Origin: Mucilaginibacter terrigena
Lineage (GTDB): Bacteria; Bacteroidota; Bacteroidia; Sphingobacteriales; Sphingobacteriaceae
Direction of reading: 5' to 3'
Assembly: GCF_004168255.1 (NCBI RefSeq)
Contig: NZ_SEWG01000001.1
Location: 434,001-498,000, forward strand
Length of the DNA: 64,000 bases
In this document: piece by piece, positions 42,215 to 50,477 of the stretch
How the letters are laid out: every line of letters starts with the position of its first letter
Position numbering within the stretch: the stretch's first letter is position 1
Translations under genes and position numbers: made by a program
Notes under the pieces: generated by a model
Database searches by the model: none
Seen by the model: the letters and a program-made list of their open reading frames with translations, nothing else
Told to the model about the DNA's origin: nothing

Positions 42215-44266
42215 ATGGATACTAAAAACATTCCTTTAATAAACAGGGAGATAAGCTGGTTATACTTTAACGACAGGGTTTTACAGGAAGCTGCCGACCC
42301 CACCGTGCCCCTTATTGAAAGAATAAAGTTCCTGGCCATATTTTCATCAAACCTTGATGAGTTTTACCGTGTAAGGGTAGCCACGCTAAGCCGCCTGGCC
42401 AACCTTAATGAAAAAGCTAAAGAGATATTAGGCTACAACCCCAAAAAAATCCTCAGCCAGATAAAAACCATCGTAGTTAGGCAGGAGAAGAAGTTTCATA
42501 ACCTGTACGAGAATATTATAGTAAAACAGCTGGCCGAAGAAAAGATCTTTCTTTTGAACGATAAGCAGCTGAACGTAACCCGCGGCGAGTTTGTTAAAAG
42601 CTTTTTCAGGGAGCGGCTGCTATCTACACTGGTACCCATTATGCTGGATGATGACCTGCCGCTGCCCGAACTGCGCGACAGGGCCATCTACTTTTTTGTA
42701 AAGCTTACCAAGCATAAAAAATCGCGCTACGCGCTCATCGAATTCCCGGATAACCTGTCGAGGTTTTTGGTACTGCCCGAAACCAACAACCTGAAGTTTA
42801 TTATCCTGCTGGATGATATCATCAGGTACAGCCTGGAGGATATCTTTTTCATTTTTGACCATGATTCGATAGAAGCGTACTCTTTGCAGCTAACCCGCGA
42901 TGCCGAGCTTGACCTGGATAAAGAGGTAAGCGTAAAATTTGTGGATGCGCTTGCCAAAAGCCTGCAAAAAAGGCGCAAGGGTAAGCCGATGCGCCTGCTG
43001 TACGACAGCGAAATGCTGCCCGAAATGATTGGCTACCTTGTTAAAAAAATGAAGGTTGCACCGGGTAACTTAATACCGGGCAACCGTTACCATAACTTCA
43101 AGAATTTTATAGCTTTCCCCAACGTTGGCCGGCCCGACCTGGAGTATAAGAAAAACGTAGCGCTGCCTGTTGAAGGCCTGTCGTTTGGTAAAAGTTTGAT
43201 GGGGATGATAGCCAAAAAAGATTACCTCATCAGTACGCCATACCAATCGTTTGACTATGTTATCCACTTTTTGCGCGAGGCCGCTATCGACCCAAAGGTT
43301 AAAGAGATCAACATAACCGTTTACAGGCTGGCCGAAAATTCAAAGATCATCCACGCGCTGATAAACGCCGCCAAAAATGGCAAAAAAGTAAACTGCCTGG
43401 TAGAACTGCGCGCCCGTTTTGATGAGCAGAACAATATTTACTGGAGCAACCGCCTGGAAGAAGAAGGCGTAAACGTGCTTTACGGGATAGACGGCTACAA
43501 GGTACACTCCAAAATTTGCATGGTCACGCGTATGGAAAAGGGCAAACCTGCCTATTATTCGTGCCTGTCTACCGGTAACTTTAACGAGAAAACTGCCGGC
43601 ATATACGCCGACCATACCATCCTTACCGCCAACAAAAAAATATCGACAGACCTGGTAGCAATATTTAAAGCGCTTAACAAAAATATATTGCCAAAAGGAT
43701 TAAAAACGCTGATCGTATCGCCTATAGATTCGCGACCGGCAATATATAAGCTGATAGATAACGAGATAAAATTTGCCAAAACAGGCAAAAAAGCCTACCT
43801 GATATTTAAAATGAACAGCCTTGCCGATGAGCAGATGATAAACAAGCTTTACCAGGCCAGTAATGCAGGGGTTAAGATCAGGCTCATCGTGCGCGGGATG
43901 TGCTGCCTGATAGCGGGGCAGAAGGGCTTTAGCGAAAATATTGAGGTTATAAGCATTGTAGATAAATACCTGGAACACGCACGTGTGCATATTTACGGTA
44001 ATGGCGGCAAAGAGCTTATTTACCTTACCAGCGCCGATTTTATGACCCGTAATATTGATAACCGGGTAGAGGTTGGTTTCCCGGTGCTGGATGATGACCT
44101 GCGGCGCGAGATAAGGGATATCATAGAGACCCAGTTGGATGATAATACCAAGGCACGTGACATTACGGGCAACGCTGTTAACCGTTACCACAAAACCACA
44201 TCAGAAGTGCTTACCCGTGCCCAGATAGATATTTACACCTACCTAAAAAACAAGAACACAAATTGA
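42215..44266 (+). CDS. ppk1: Polyphosphate kinase 1
   Basis: Membrane-associated enzyme that builds polyphosphate from ATP, 683 aa. It begins with INREISWLYFNDRVLQEA and FLAIFSSNLDEFYRVRV, then the catalytic phospholipase D-like domains with the phospho-histidine His431 (YKVHSKICMV) and second His592 (HARVHIYGNG), matching E. coli H435 and H592. It overlaps the Ppx gene by four bases (TTGA), so the synthesis and degradation enzymes are translationally coupled. Confidence 0.97.
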   Translation: MDTKNIPLINREISWLYFNDRVLQEAADPTVPLIERIKFLAIFSSNLDEFYRVRVATLSRLANLNEKAKEILGYNPKKILSQIKTIVVRQEKKFHNLYENIIVKQLAEEKIFLLNDKQLNVTRGEFVKSFFRERLLSTLVPIMLDDDLPLPELRDRAIYFFVKLTKHKKSRYALIEFPDNLSRFLVLPETNNLKFIILLDDIIRYSLEDIFFIFDHDSIEAYSLQLTRDAELDLDKEVSVKFVDALAKSLQKRRKGKPMRLLYDSEMLPEMIGYLVKKMKVAPGNLIPGNRYHNFKNFIAFPNVGRPDLEYKKNVALPVEGLSFGKSLMGMIAKKDYLISTPYQSFDYVIHFLREAAIDPKVKEINITVYRLAENSKIIHALINAAKNGKKVNCLVELRARFDEQNNIYWSNRLEEEGVNVLYGIDGYKVHSKICMVTRMEKGKPAYYSCLSTGNFNEKTAGIYADHTILTANKKISTDLVAIFKALNKNILPKGLKTLIVSPIDSRPAIYKLIDNEIKFAKTGKKAYLIFKMNSLADEQMINKLYQASNAGVKIRLIVRGMCCLIAGQKGFSENIEVISIVDKYLEHARVHIYGNGGKELIYLTSADFMTRNIDNRVEVGFPVLDDDLRREIRDIIETQLDDNTKARDITGNAVNRYHKTTSEVLTRAQIDIYTYLKNKNTN

Positions 44267-45150
44267 GATACGCCGCCATAGATGTTGGATCAAACGCAGT
44301 AAGGCTGCTGATAGCCGAGATCATCGAGAACAACGAATCGATATCCTTCAAAAAAATTACGCTGATACGTGTACCCGTTAGGCTTGGCGACGACGCCTTT
44401 TTGAACAAAAAGATCTCCGACAAAAAAGCCACCGACCTGATCAAATCCATGCAGGCCTTTCGTAACCTGATGGATGTATACAAGGTAACCGATTATATGG
44501 CCTGCGCCACATCGGCCATGCGCGAAGCTAAGAACGGGCAGGAAGTTGCCGACAGGATATTGGCCGAAGCAAATATTAACCTGCAGATCGTTCACGGCGA
44601 AAACGAAGCCAGGATAATTTACGCCAGCCACGCCGAGATCAATATCGACAAAAGTAAAAACTACCTGTATATTGATGTGGGCGGCGGCAGTACCGAACTA
44701 TCCCTGTTCAGCGATGGCAATCTGCTGGCCTCGCAATCATTTAACCTGGGCACTATCAGGATCCTGGATAACCAGGATAAGGAAGAAACCTGGAACGAGA
44801 TGAAGGATTTTATCCGCGAGCACACGCGGGTGTTGAAAAATATTTTCGGTATCGGCACGGGCGGCAACATCAACAAGCTGTATAAGCTGTCGCAGGAAAA
44901 AGACAACGTGCCCATGAGCTATGTTAAGCTGCGGGCGTTATACAACTACCTCAATTCTTTTTCGCTTAAGGACCGTATAAACGTACTGGGTTTAAACCAC
45001 GACAGGGCCGACGTAATTATCCCTGCCTGCGAAATTTATTTAACCGTGCTTAAATGCGCAAATATCAAGAGTATTTATGTGCCAACAGTGGGTATGGTTG
45101 ACGGAATTATCCAAACTTTGATAGAAAAGAACTATACCACAGCACATTAA
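44263..45150 (+). CDS. ppx: Exopolyphosphatase (Ppx/GppA family)
   Basis: Degrades polyphosphate from the chain end, 295 aa. It has the actin-like ATPase fold: IDVGSNAVRLLIAEI at the N terminus, ATSAMREAKNG, and the phosphate loop YIDVGGGSTELS. It starts with TTG overlapping the ppk1 stop. It lacks the long C-terminal HD domain of E. coli Ppx, so it is the short form. A GppA role cannot be excluded. Confidence 0.92.
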   Translation: MRYAAIDVGSNAVRLLIAEIIENNESISFKKITLIRVPVRLGDDAFLNKKISDKKATDLIKSMQAFRNLMDVYKVTDYMACATSAMREAKNGQEVADRILAEANINLQIVHGENEARIIYASHAEINIDKSKNYLYIDVGGGSTELSLFSDGNLLASQSFNLGTIRILDNQDKEETWNEMKDFIREHTRVLKNIFGIGTGGNINKLYKLSQEKDNVPMSYVKLRALYNYLNSFSLKDRINVLGLNHDRADVIIPACEIYLTVLKCANIKSIYVPTVGMVDGIIQTLIEKNYTTAH

Positions 45151-45165
45151 ATATATTTTAATAAA

Positions 45166-45271
45166 TTGTTTAATAATTAAAAAACTGTTATTATATTTGT
45201 ATTGCCCGCTCAAAGGGCATGTTTTTCATAGGTAGATGTAGGGTCGAGTACGAGTTATTCGACCCTTTTTT
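45166..45271 (+). ncRNA. Candidate small RNA with its own promoter and terminator
   Basis: Between ppx and ubiX there is a TATATTTG box (45192-45199) with a TTG 23 bases upstream (45166-45168), followed by the stem TGCCC/GGGCA (45203-45219) and then a strong terminator GGGTCGA/TCGACCC (45241-45265) with six T. A transcript starting near 45205 would be about 65 nt and would end before ubiX. It could be a small RNA or merely the ppx terminator region. Confidence 0.4.
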
Positions 45272-45311
45272 GTGCCCCTAACTTTTTATAGCTTACTTTG
45301 TTGCACCAAGG

Positions 45312-45878
45312 ATGATGAAAAAGAAAATTGTTGTAGCCGTTACCGGGGCAAGCGGGGCCATTTATGCCAAATTATTACTTGATAAGTTGCAGCAGCTGCA
45401 AGGCCAGGTTGCCGAAGTCGCCGTGGTAATGAGCGACAACGCCAAACAGGTTTGGGAGTTTGAACTCGACGACACCGGCCACGGCAGCTACCCCTTTAAA
45501 ACCTATGCTAAAAACGATTTTATGGCGCCGTTCGCATCTGGATCGGCCAGATTTGATACCATGGTGATTGTTCCCTGCTCCATGGGCACACTGGGCCGAA
45601 TCGCATCCGGAGTATCCGACGACCTGATCACCCGCGCCGCCGATGTGATCCTGAAAGAGCGCCGCAAACTTATACTCGTTGCACGGGATACGCCGCTAAA
45701 CCTTATCCACATCCGCAACATGCAAACCGTTACAGAAGCCGGCGGCATCATTTGCCCGGCCATACCATCGTATTACAGCAAACCCAAAACCATCGAAGAA
45801 CTGGCCATGACCGTGGTAAACCGCGTGATAGACCTGATAGGGCTGGAGAATGAAAGCTACAGGTGGGAAGGGATTTAG
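45312..45878 (+). CDS. ubiX: Flavin prenyltransferase
   Basis: Makes prenylated FMN for UbiD-type decarboxylases, 188 aa. Motifs are VTGASGAIYAKLLL near the N terminus, VPCSMGTLGRIASGVSDDLI, and the C-terminal RDTPLNLIHIRNM and AGGIICPAIPSYY. Length and motif order are normal. No ubiD gene is in the window. The ATG at 45312 is followed by a second at 45315; the choice changes only one residue. Confidence 0.95.
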   Translation: MMKKKIVVAVTGASGAIYAKLLLDKLQQLQGQVAEVAVVMSDNAKQVWEFELDDTGHGSYPFKTYAKNDFMAPFASGSARFDTMVIVPCSMGTLGRIASGVSDDLITRAADVILKERRKLILVARDTPLNLIHIRNMQTVTEAGGIICPAIPSYYSKPKTIEELAMTVVNRVIDLIGLENESYRWEGI

Positions 45879-45941
45879 TGAATTAGTGAGAATTTCTTTA
45901 TTGTTGGATTGTTTTATTGCTTGCTTAAATAACATCTACCG

Positions 45942-46032
45942 TGTCATTTCGAACGAGGTACGAGGGGAAACCTTGTTAATGATGCAAAGTCTGCGACATA
46001 TATAGTCTGTTGCTATTGTTGAACAAGATTTC
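45942..46032. repeat. Left part of a palindromic repeat disrupted by the IS
   Basis: TGTCATTTCGAACGAGGTAC begins the left arm, then a loop, and the right arm starts AACAAGATTTC and is cut at 46032. The rest of the right arm (TCACTTCGTTCGAAATGACA) is found at 48340-48359, beyond the IS. Read in the same sense, both arms share TGTCATTTCGAACGA. Confidence 0.85.
46024..46032. repeat. Left target-site duplication of the IS
   Basis: CAAGATTTC immediately precedes the left inverted repeat and occurs again directly after the right one (48331-48339): a 9-bp duplication. Confidence 0.85.
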
Positions 46033-46056
46033 GGCAATTATATACAAAGCTAACCA

Positions 46057-46248
46057 TTAGACATACATTTTTATAGCGGTTGAAACCAAAGCATAAATTA
46101 TAACCGCGATAAGTAAGCCCAAACCGTATAGCAATGTTCTTTTTACTATAGGTTTCCAACCGTGTGTTTTAGCGCGTTCTTTGTTGTTGTAATAAAATAT
46201 CACTACACAAATTGTGACGAAAGTAATGAAAGGTACTGCAGGCTGCAT
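46057..46248 (-). CDS. IS passenger: small two-helix membrane protein
   Basis: From ATG at 46248, 63 aa: a first hydrophobic helix (VPFITFVTICVVIFYY), a short basic loop (KERAKTHGWKPIVKR) and a second helix (TLLYGLGLLIAVIIYALVS). It ends one base from the left inverted repeat. A longer frame up to 46392 runs through a palindrome and is probably not coding. Function is unknown. Confidence 0.5.
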   Translation of the reverse strand: MQPAVPFITFVTICVVIFYYNNKERAKTHGWKPIVKRTLLYGLGLLIAVIIYALVSTAIKMYV

Positions 46249-46298
46249 GGGATAAGGTTTATGTGCCTTTAGCCCCTGCCTGGCGGTTAAAATAAAGA

Positions 46299-46364
46299 AG
46301 CGTGGGGCCTCATCGGATGCCAGGCACGACCAAGCGCCCATATACGAATGAGATTCCCCACGCT
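46299..46364. repeat. Palindrome inside the IS
   Basis: AGCGTGGGG (46299-46307) pairs perfectly with CCCCACGCT (46356-46364), extended inside by CTCAT/ATGAG. It lies between the membrane-protein gene and the next passenger gene, and may be a terminator-like or insulating hairpin or a separate small repeat. Confidence 0.6.
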
Positions 46365-46522
46365 GTTGCGTACGGCAATACTCGACTCGCATATGTTCGG
46401 GATTTTAAATTGGTCGTTTTGGCACCCTGAACGAGATCGCTTACAAGAAATATTAACCAAATATAGAAATTTTCGCATGTCAGAGGCGCGCGGTGTTATT
46501 CATATTTCATACTTTTATTTTT

Positions 46523-46837
46523 ATGAAATACGGTGAAAACTTTGAACAGTTCGCAGAGGCATTAGAAAGAATAGATTATAAAGAGTCCGGTGCTTTAAGC
46601 GAATTACAAAGATTTATAGAAAGCGTAATAGCTTTTATTGAACTCACAGGCAAAAAAGATGACTTATTCTTAAAAAGCGTGGATCACTATAAAAGACAGT
46701 TTGAAATAGACTTATCGCTTGTGAAGAATGCTCTTAATCGACAATCAAAAAAGGGAAAAGAAGAAGGTTTTCATGAAGCAAAGAAGCAAACTGACCTTGA
46801 CTTAGGATATGCTGCCACTCGGTTTATGGGTTGGTAA
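46523..46837 (+). CDS. IS passenger: unknown helical protein
   Basis: A 104-aa protein from the ATG at 46523 (MKYGENFEQFAEALERI), charged and predicted almost all helical, with a basic stretch (KSKKGKEEG region). Its end overlaps the convergent passenger gene by 36 bases. No family is recognised. The start is preferred over a frame beginning at 46493. Confidence 0.5.
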   Translation: MKYGENFEQFAEALERIDYKESGALSELQRFIESVIAFIELTGKKDDLFLKSVDHYKRQFEIDLSLVKNALNRQSKKGKEEGFHEAKKQTDLDLGYAATRFMGW

Positions 46838-47089
46838 ATAAAAAGTTTGATACAAAATTTTATCTAACTCGCTATCATTTTCCATTTGTAATTTAATAAC
46901 ACGGGCGTGTCGTTCATCTTTGTATTCTTCGTACAGGCTAATCATACCCTCAACAAAATATAAAATCGCACCAAACCCACTTTTAAATTCAGCTTCATAT
47001 ACGCCATCCTGATCGGTTGATACAAAACCATGTTTAGCCAATATAGCAATGTCTGGTTTCTGATAAGTGTTATTAAATATTAAAGGCAT
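46802..47089 (-). CDS. IS passenger: unknown 95-aa protein
   Basis: A 95-aa acidic/mixed protein (MPLIFNNTYQKPDIAILAKH at the start). It follows the 67-aa passenger gene by 4 bases and runs in the same direction as the transposase, so the three form a short operon. No family is recognised. Confidence 0.55.
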   Translation of the reverse strand: MPLIFNNTYQKPDIAILAKHGFVSTDQDGVYEAEFKSGFGAILYFVEGMISLYEEYKDERHARVIKLQMENDSELDKILYQTFYLPTHKPSGSIS

Positions 47090-47093
47090 AATC

Positions 47094-47297
47094 TTACTTA
47101 CCTACGTTATTTTTCTTACTAAAAGCCTTTCTAAAGGCATCGTCAAGTAGTTTATCGCCCGACAATGAATCATAGTTAGCGTTCTGATCGGGTTTATTAG
47201 ATAAATTATCATAAATGCCCTTTTCGTCAGTAGAGCCACTTTCGATCACACAAGGTTTGAGTGGATCTACTTCTTTCTTTTGATGCTTTACCTTCAT
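47094..47297 (-). CDS. IS passenger: small 67-aa protein overlapping the transposase
   Basis: A 67-aa hydrophilic protein (MKVKHQKKEVDPLKPCVIES at the start) whose ATG overlaps the transposase stop by 4 bases (ATGA). Overlap and spacing indicate translational coupling with the transposase. No family is recognised; a role in transposition control is a guess. Confidence 0.55.
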   Translation of the reverse strand: MKVKHQKKEVDPLKPCVIESGSTDEKGIYDNLSNKPDQNANYDSLSGDKLLDDAFRKAFSKKNNVGK

Positions 47298-48226
47298 GCC
47301 GCCTTCAATTCTTTATACTTTAAACGGCAGACCATCCTTTTAATTATTCCGTCAATCTGCTGTTGTGAGTCTAAAGTACGAGAATTGAACCTATAAACAA
47401 ATTCATTAACATATTTATTTAGATGCTTCGGGGTTACTCTGATATAAGTACCATGTAGGCCGCGCTTTAAGTGGCTCCAGAAATTTTCAATACGGTTGGT
47501 AGTTATTTCGCCATCGGCATATATCCATTTACCGTGATCTATAACCCGGCGATTGTATATTTTATCAACGCCTCGGTATCCTATCCAGTCGTCTGTCATT
47601 AGCGTTGCGCCCGGTTTAATATTGTAGGTTATTACACGGGCCAGCTCTTTAAGCTGCCTTCGGCTTATCACCATTGCCCGAACCTGGCCGGTACCACGTT
47701 CATACATTCCAAATACAGTTGTTTTGTCCGGATAGGTACGGCCAGTAACTTCCTTATAGTTTACACGCCTACAATAGTGTCTGTTCTTATTTTTGCCGCC
47801 CACAAAAGTTTCATCGATCTCCACAACACCATCCAGATTTTGTTTGTCAGGCTCGTGGCATAAGGCGTTTCTGATGCGATGTAATAAGAACCAGGCTGTT
47901 TTTTGAGTTACACCAATATCCTTCCCGAGTTGAATACTGCTGATACCTTTTTTATGAGTAATAAGATACATGGCCAGTATCCACTTTATTGATGCCAGCT
48001 TACTACCTTCCATAAAGGACTTAGTTTTTGCTGTAAACAATCGGTTACACTCTTTACATTTATAGCGGATACCGTCGGTAAAGACGTAATACTGGTCATG
48101 TCCGCAATTTTCATGCGGGCAAGTAATTTCACCTGTGTCCCACCGAGTAGCCGCAAGATATTGATGACAGCTCTTTTCATCAGGAAACTTTTTAACTAAA
48201 TCTAAAATAGTAGAAGTATTAGCCAT
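47294..48226 (-). CDS. IS1595-family transposase (ISXO2-like)
   Basis: A 310-aa DDE-type transposase. The N-terminal zinc ribbon has CPHENC and CKEC pairs (about residues 35-60). The catalytic domain has the first Asp in EIDETFVGGK, the second in MTDDWIGYRG and the Glu and Lys in TNRIENFWSHLKRGLHG, the IS1595 DDEK arrangement. The frame is intact from 48226, so the enzyme may be active. Confidence 0.92.
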   Translation of the reverse strand: MANTSTILDLVKKFPDEKSCHQYLAATRWDTGEITCPHENCGHDQYYVFTDGIRYKCKECNRLFTAKTKSFMEGSKLASIKWILAMYLITHKKGISSIQLGKDIGVTQKTAWFLLHRIRNALCHEPDKQNLDGVVEIDETFVGGKNKNRHYCRRVNYKEVTGRTYPDKTTVFGMYERGTGQVRAMVISRRQLKELARVITYNIKPGATLMTDDWIGYRGVDKIYNRRVIDHGKWIYADGEITTNRIENFWSHLKRGLHGTYIRVTPKHLNKYVNEFVYRFNSRTLDSQQQIDGIIKRMVCRLKYKELKAA

Positions 48227-48237
48227 AGATATAAATT

Positions 48238-48285
48238 ATAAAGTCCCTAAACTATTGGTTTAGGGACTTTATTCCGAATCGGAAT
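48238..48285. promoter_or_regulatory. Stem-loop and small palindrome before the transposase
   Basis: ATAAAGTCCCTAAAC (48238-48252) and GTTTAGGGACTTTAT (48258-48272) form a perfect 15-bp stem with a 5-nt loop; TTCCGAATCGGAA (48273-48285) follows. It lies between the right inverted repeat and the transposase start. In several IS families, such hairpins shield transposase expression from outside transcripts; that is the likely role. Confidence 0.55.
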
Positions 48286-48330
48286 CTAAAAAGTTTTCAA
48301 GATATTTGGTTGGCTTTGTATATAATTGCC

Positions 48331-48359
48331 CAAGATTTCTCACTTCGTTCGAAATGACA
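48331..48359. repeat. Right target-site duplication and remaining arm of the disrupted repeat
   Basis: CAAGATTTC (48331-48339) is the second target copy; TCACTTCGTTCGAAATGACA (to 48359) is the rest of the right arm of the palindrome that starts at 45942. Confidence 0.85.
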
Positions 48360-48386
48360 TTTTTATATTTTTGTAATTTAACCATC

Positions 48387-48878
48387 ATGAAAAAAGCATT
48401 ACTACTCACCCTGTTCATCTCGGCGATAACTTTCTCCGCATACGCGCAGCAAACCAAAGCAGATATAAAAGACCTTACGTTTATGGCCGGGCACTGGACA
48501 CTTCAGCACAAATGGGGCGATATGGAAGAGATCTGGAGCAAGCCTATGGGCGATAACATCGTAAGCACTTTTAGGTGCGTTAAAAATGGCAAAGTCGTGT
48601 TTTATGAGTTTATGGCGATAGAGCAGTCGGACAGCATTCCGGTATTGATACTTCGCCATTTTAACAAGGGCAGCATAGGGTGGGAGGATAAGGATAAGCC
48701 TTACCTGATGCCAGCTACAAGCATAAGGCAGAACGAAGTTGTATTTCAATCACTCGATAAGAACGTCATTATCACCTACAAACGCACCAGCGAACAAAAT
48801 ATGGATTGTATTCTGGATGAAAAAGACAAAGATGGCAAATGGACCAAAGAAGTGTTTGCTTATACGTTGAGTAAATAA
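48387..48878 (+). CDS. Exported DUF6265 family protein
   Basis: A 163-aa protein with a signal peptide (LFISAITFSAYAQQ). The mature part opens LTFMAGHWTLQ and has EEIWSKPMGDNIVSTFR and VVFYEFMAIEQ, the DUF6265 pattern. It is a lipocalin-like beta-barrel family of unknown function. The ATG at 48387 is chosen because the earlier frame runs into the IS-flanking repeat. Confidence 0.8.
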   Translation: MKKALLLTLFISAITFSAYAQQTKADIKDLTFMAGHWTLQHKWGDMEEIWSKPMGDNIVSTFRCVKNGKVVFYEFMAIEQSDSIPVLILRHFNKGSIGWEDKDKPYLMPATSIRQNEVVFQSLDKNVIITYKRTSEQNMDCILDEKDKDGKWTKEVFAYTLSK

Positions 48879-48996
48879 TTCATATATCCCGAACGCACTG
48901 AAGGATAACAAATAGGTTAATTACGCCTGCCATATGTTTTTACATTCTCATTAACAACCAATCTCTAACCGTTAATCAACTAATCTCTAAAAATCT

Positions 48997-49004
48997 TATC
49001 TTTG
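48997..49004 (+). promoter_or_regulatory. -7 promoter box for mtaB
   Basis: TATCTTTG followed by GCGCC lies 11 bases before the mtaB ATG. It is a perfect TAnnTTTG -7 box, giving a very short leader. No clear -33 TTTG is seen; the upstream bases are short-unit repeats (AATCTCTAA type). Confidence 0.5.
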
Positions 49005-49014
49005 CGCCTTGCAA

Positions 49015-50334
49015 ATGAATAAGAAAGTCGCTTTTTATACACTTGGCTGCAAGCTTAATTACTCGGAGACCTCATCCATTGGTCGCCTGTTTACTAACGC
49101 GGGTTTTGATACGGTTGATTTTACCGATACGCCCGACGTGTATGTGGTTAACACCTGCTCGGTAACCGAAAATGCCGACAAAAAGTGCAAAAAGATCGTA
49201 AAAGAAGCGCTGAAGATAAACCCGAACGCTTTTGTTACCATTGTGGGCTGTTACGCGCAGCTTAAACCGGCAGAGATAGCCGAGATCCCCGGCGTAGATA
49301 TGGTTTTAGGCACCGCCGAGAAATTTCAGCTGGTGGATCATATTACCGACCTTACCAAAAAACCCAAAGCTTTAGTTTTAAACCAGCCCATTAGCTACGC
49401 TAACGAGTTTGTGCCCTCATATTCCTTTGGCGACCGTACCCGTACCTTCCTGAAGGTGCAGGATGGCTGCGATTACTCCTGTACGTTTTGCACCATCCCG
49501 CTTGCCCGTGGCAGCAGCAGGAGCGGCACCATCGAAAATGTTGTTGCGCAGGCAAATGATATCGCCGCATCCGGCGTAAAAGAAATTGTACTGACAGGGG
49601 TAAACCTTGGCGATTTTGGCATCCGCGATGGTAAACGCGAAGACCGTTTCCTCGACCTGATACAAGCGCTTGACGAGGTTGAAGGCATCGAACGAATCAG
49701 AATATCATCAATAGAACCAAACTTACTTAACGACCAGGTAATAGCCTTTGTGGCTGCCTCAAAAAGGTTTGTCCCGCATTTTCATATCCCGCTGCAATCC
49801 GGTTCAGATAAGATACTGGGATTAATGCGCCGCAGGTATAAAAGAGAACTGTATGCCAATCGAGTAGCGAAAATAAAACAGCTGATGCCCAATTGCTGCA
49901 TTGGTGTGGACGTTATTGTTGGCTTCCCCGGCGAAACCCGCGAGGATTTTGTGGATACCTACAATTTTCTGAATAACCTGGATGTTTCTTACCTGCATGT
50001 ATTTACCTATTCGGAACGTGAGAATACCCCGGCAGCCGAAATGAGCGGCGTGGTGCCCGGCTCAACCCGTGCCGACAGGAGCAAGATGCTTCACATATTA
50101 TCTGACAAGAAACGCCGTGCCTTTTACCAAACACAGATAGGCAAAACCGGTGAGGTATTATTTGAGGGTGACGTTAAAGACGGTTACATGCACGGTTTTA
50201 CCCGTAACTACGTTAAGGTAAAAGCCAAATTTGATCCTATACTGGTTAACGAAATAAAGACCGTTCATTTAACAGTAATTTCGCCGGATGGTGATGTTGA
50301 AATAACAGAAAGCGAAGAAATATTAGTGCATTAA
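49015..50334 (+). CDS. mtaB: tRNA (t6A37) methylthiotransferase MtaB
   Basis: Adds a methylthio group to t6A37 of tRNA, 439 aa. The N-terminal UPF0004 domain has three cysteines (Cys12 in GCKLNYSE, Cys48 in NTCSVTE, Cys79 in VGCYAQ) for the auxiliary cluster. The radical SAM domain has Cys152, Cys156 and Cys159 (GCDYSCTFC). A TRAM-like domain ends the protein. The ATG at 49015 is chosen over a TTG at 49009. Confidence 0.95.
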   Translation: MNKKVAFYTLGCKLNYSETSSIGRLFTNAGFDTVDFTDTPDVYVVNTCSVTENADKKCKKIVKEALKINPNAFVTIVGCYAQLKPAEIAEIPGVDMVLGTAEKFQLVDHITDLTKKPKALVLNQPISYANEFVPSYSFGDRTRTFLKVQDGCDYSCTFCTIPLARGSSRSGTIENVVAQANDIAASGVKEIVLTGVNLGDFGIRDGKREDRFLDLIQALDEVEGIERIRISSIEPNLLNDQVIAFVAASKRFVPHFHIPLQSGSDKILGLMRRRYKRELYANRVAKIKQLMPNCCIGVDVIVGFPGETREDFVDTYNFLNNLDVSYLHVFTYSERENTPAAEMSGVVPGSTRADRSKMLHILSDKKRRAFYQTQIGKTGEVLFEGDVKDGYMHGFTRNYVKVKAKFDPILVNEIKTVHLTVISPDGDVEITESEEILVH

Positions 50335-50360
50335 CCACTATATTCGCAGCAAACACTACG

Positions 50361-50450
50361 GTTAAGTCAAAAGTCTTTAGTCGTAAGTCTTAAGAGGGAT
50401 TTTGCACTTTATTGTACCAGGAACTTCAGACTTTCGACTTCAGGCTAAAC
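50361..50450. repeat. Two-armed hairpin of AAGTC-type units before lgt
   Basis: The left arm has GTTAAGTCAAAAGTCTTTAG (from 50361) and GTCGTAAGTCTTAAG; the right arm has GAACTTCAGACTTTCGACTT and CAGGCTAAAC, their imperfect complements. The same unit family forms the element at 51659-51740. Confidence 0.65.
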
Positions 50451-50477
50451 GTCATTTTATAATTAGTATACGCTTAT

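Larger units (their letters stand above)
46033..48330 (-). mobile_element. Complete IS1595-family element with passenger genes
   Basis: A 2298-bp insertion sequence. Terminal inverted repeats of 24 bp with one mismatch are at 46033-46056 and 48307-48330, both starting GGCAATTATATACAAAG when read inwards. A 9-bp duplication CAAGATTTC flanks it. The transposase (47294-48226) is IS1595-type. Four small genes fill the rest, which fits the known habit of IS1595 elements to carry passengers; usual IS1595 duplications are 8 bp, so 9 is slightly unusual. Removing the element and one target copy restores an intact palindromic repeat. Confidence 0.9.

Noticed and set aside
46249..46392. N-terminal extension of the IS membrane-protein gene
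   Set aside because: The extension crosses a perfect palindrome and lacks hydrophobic or domain features; ATG at 46248 gives a sensible two-helix protein.
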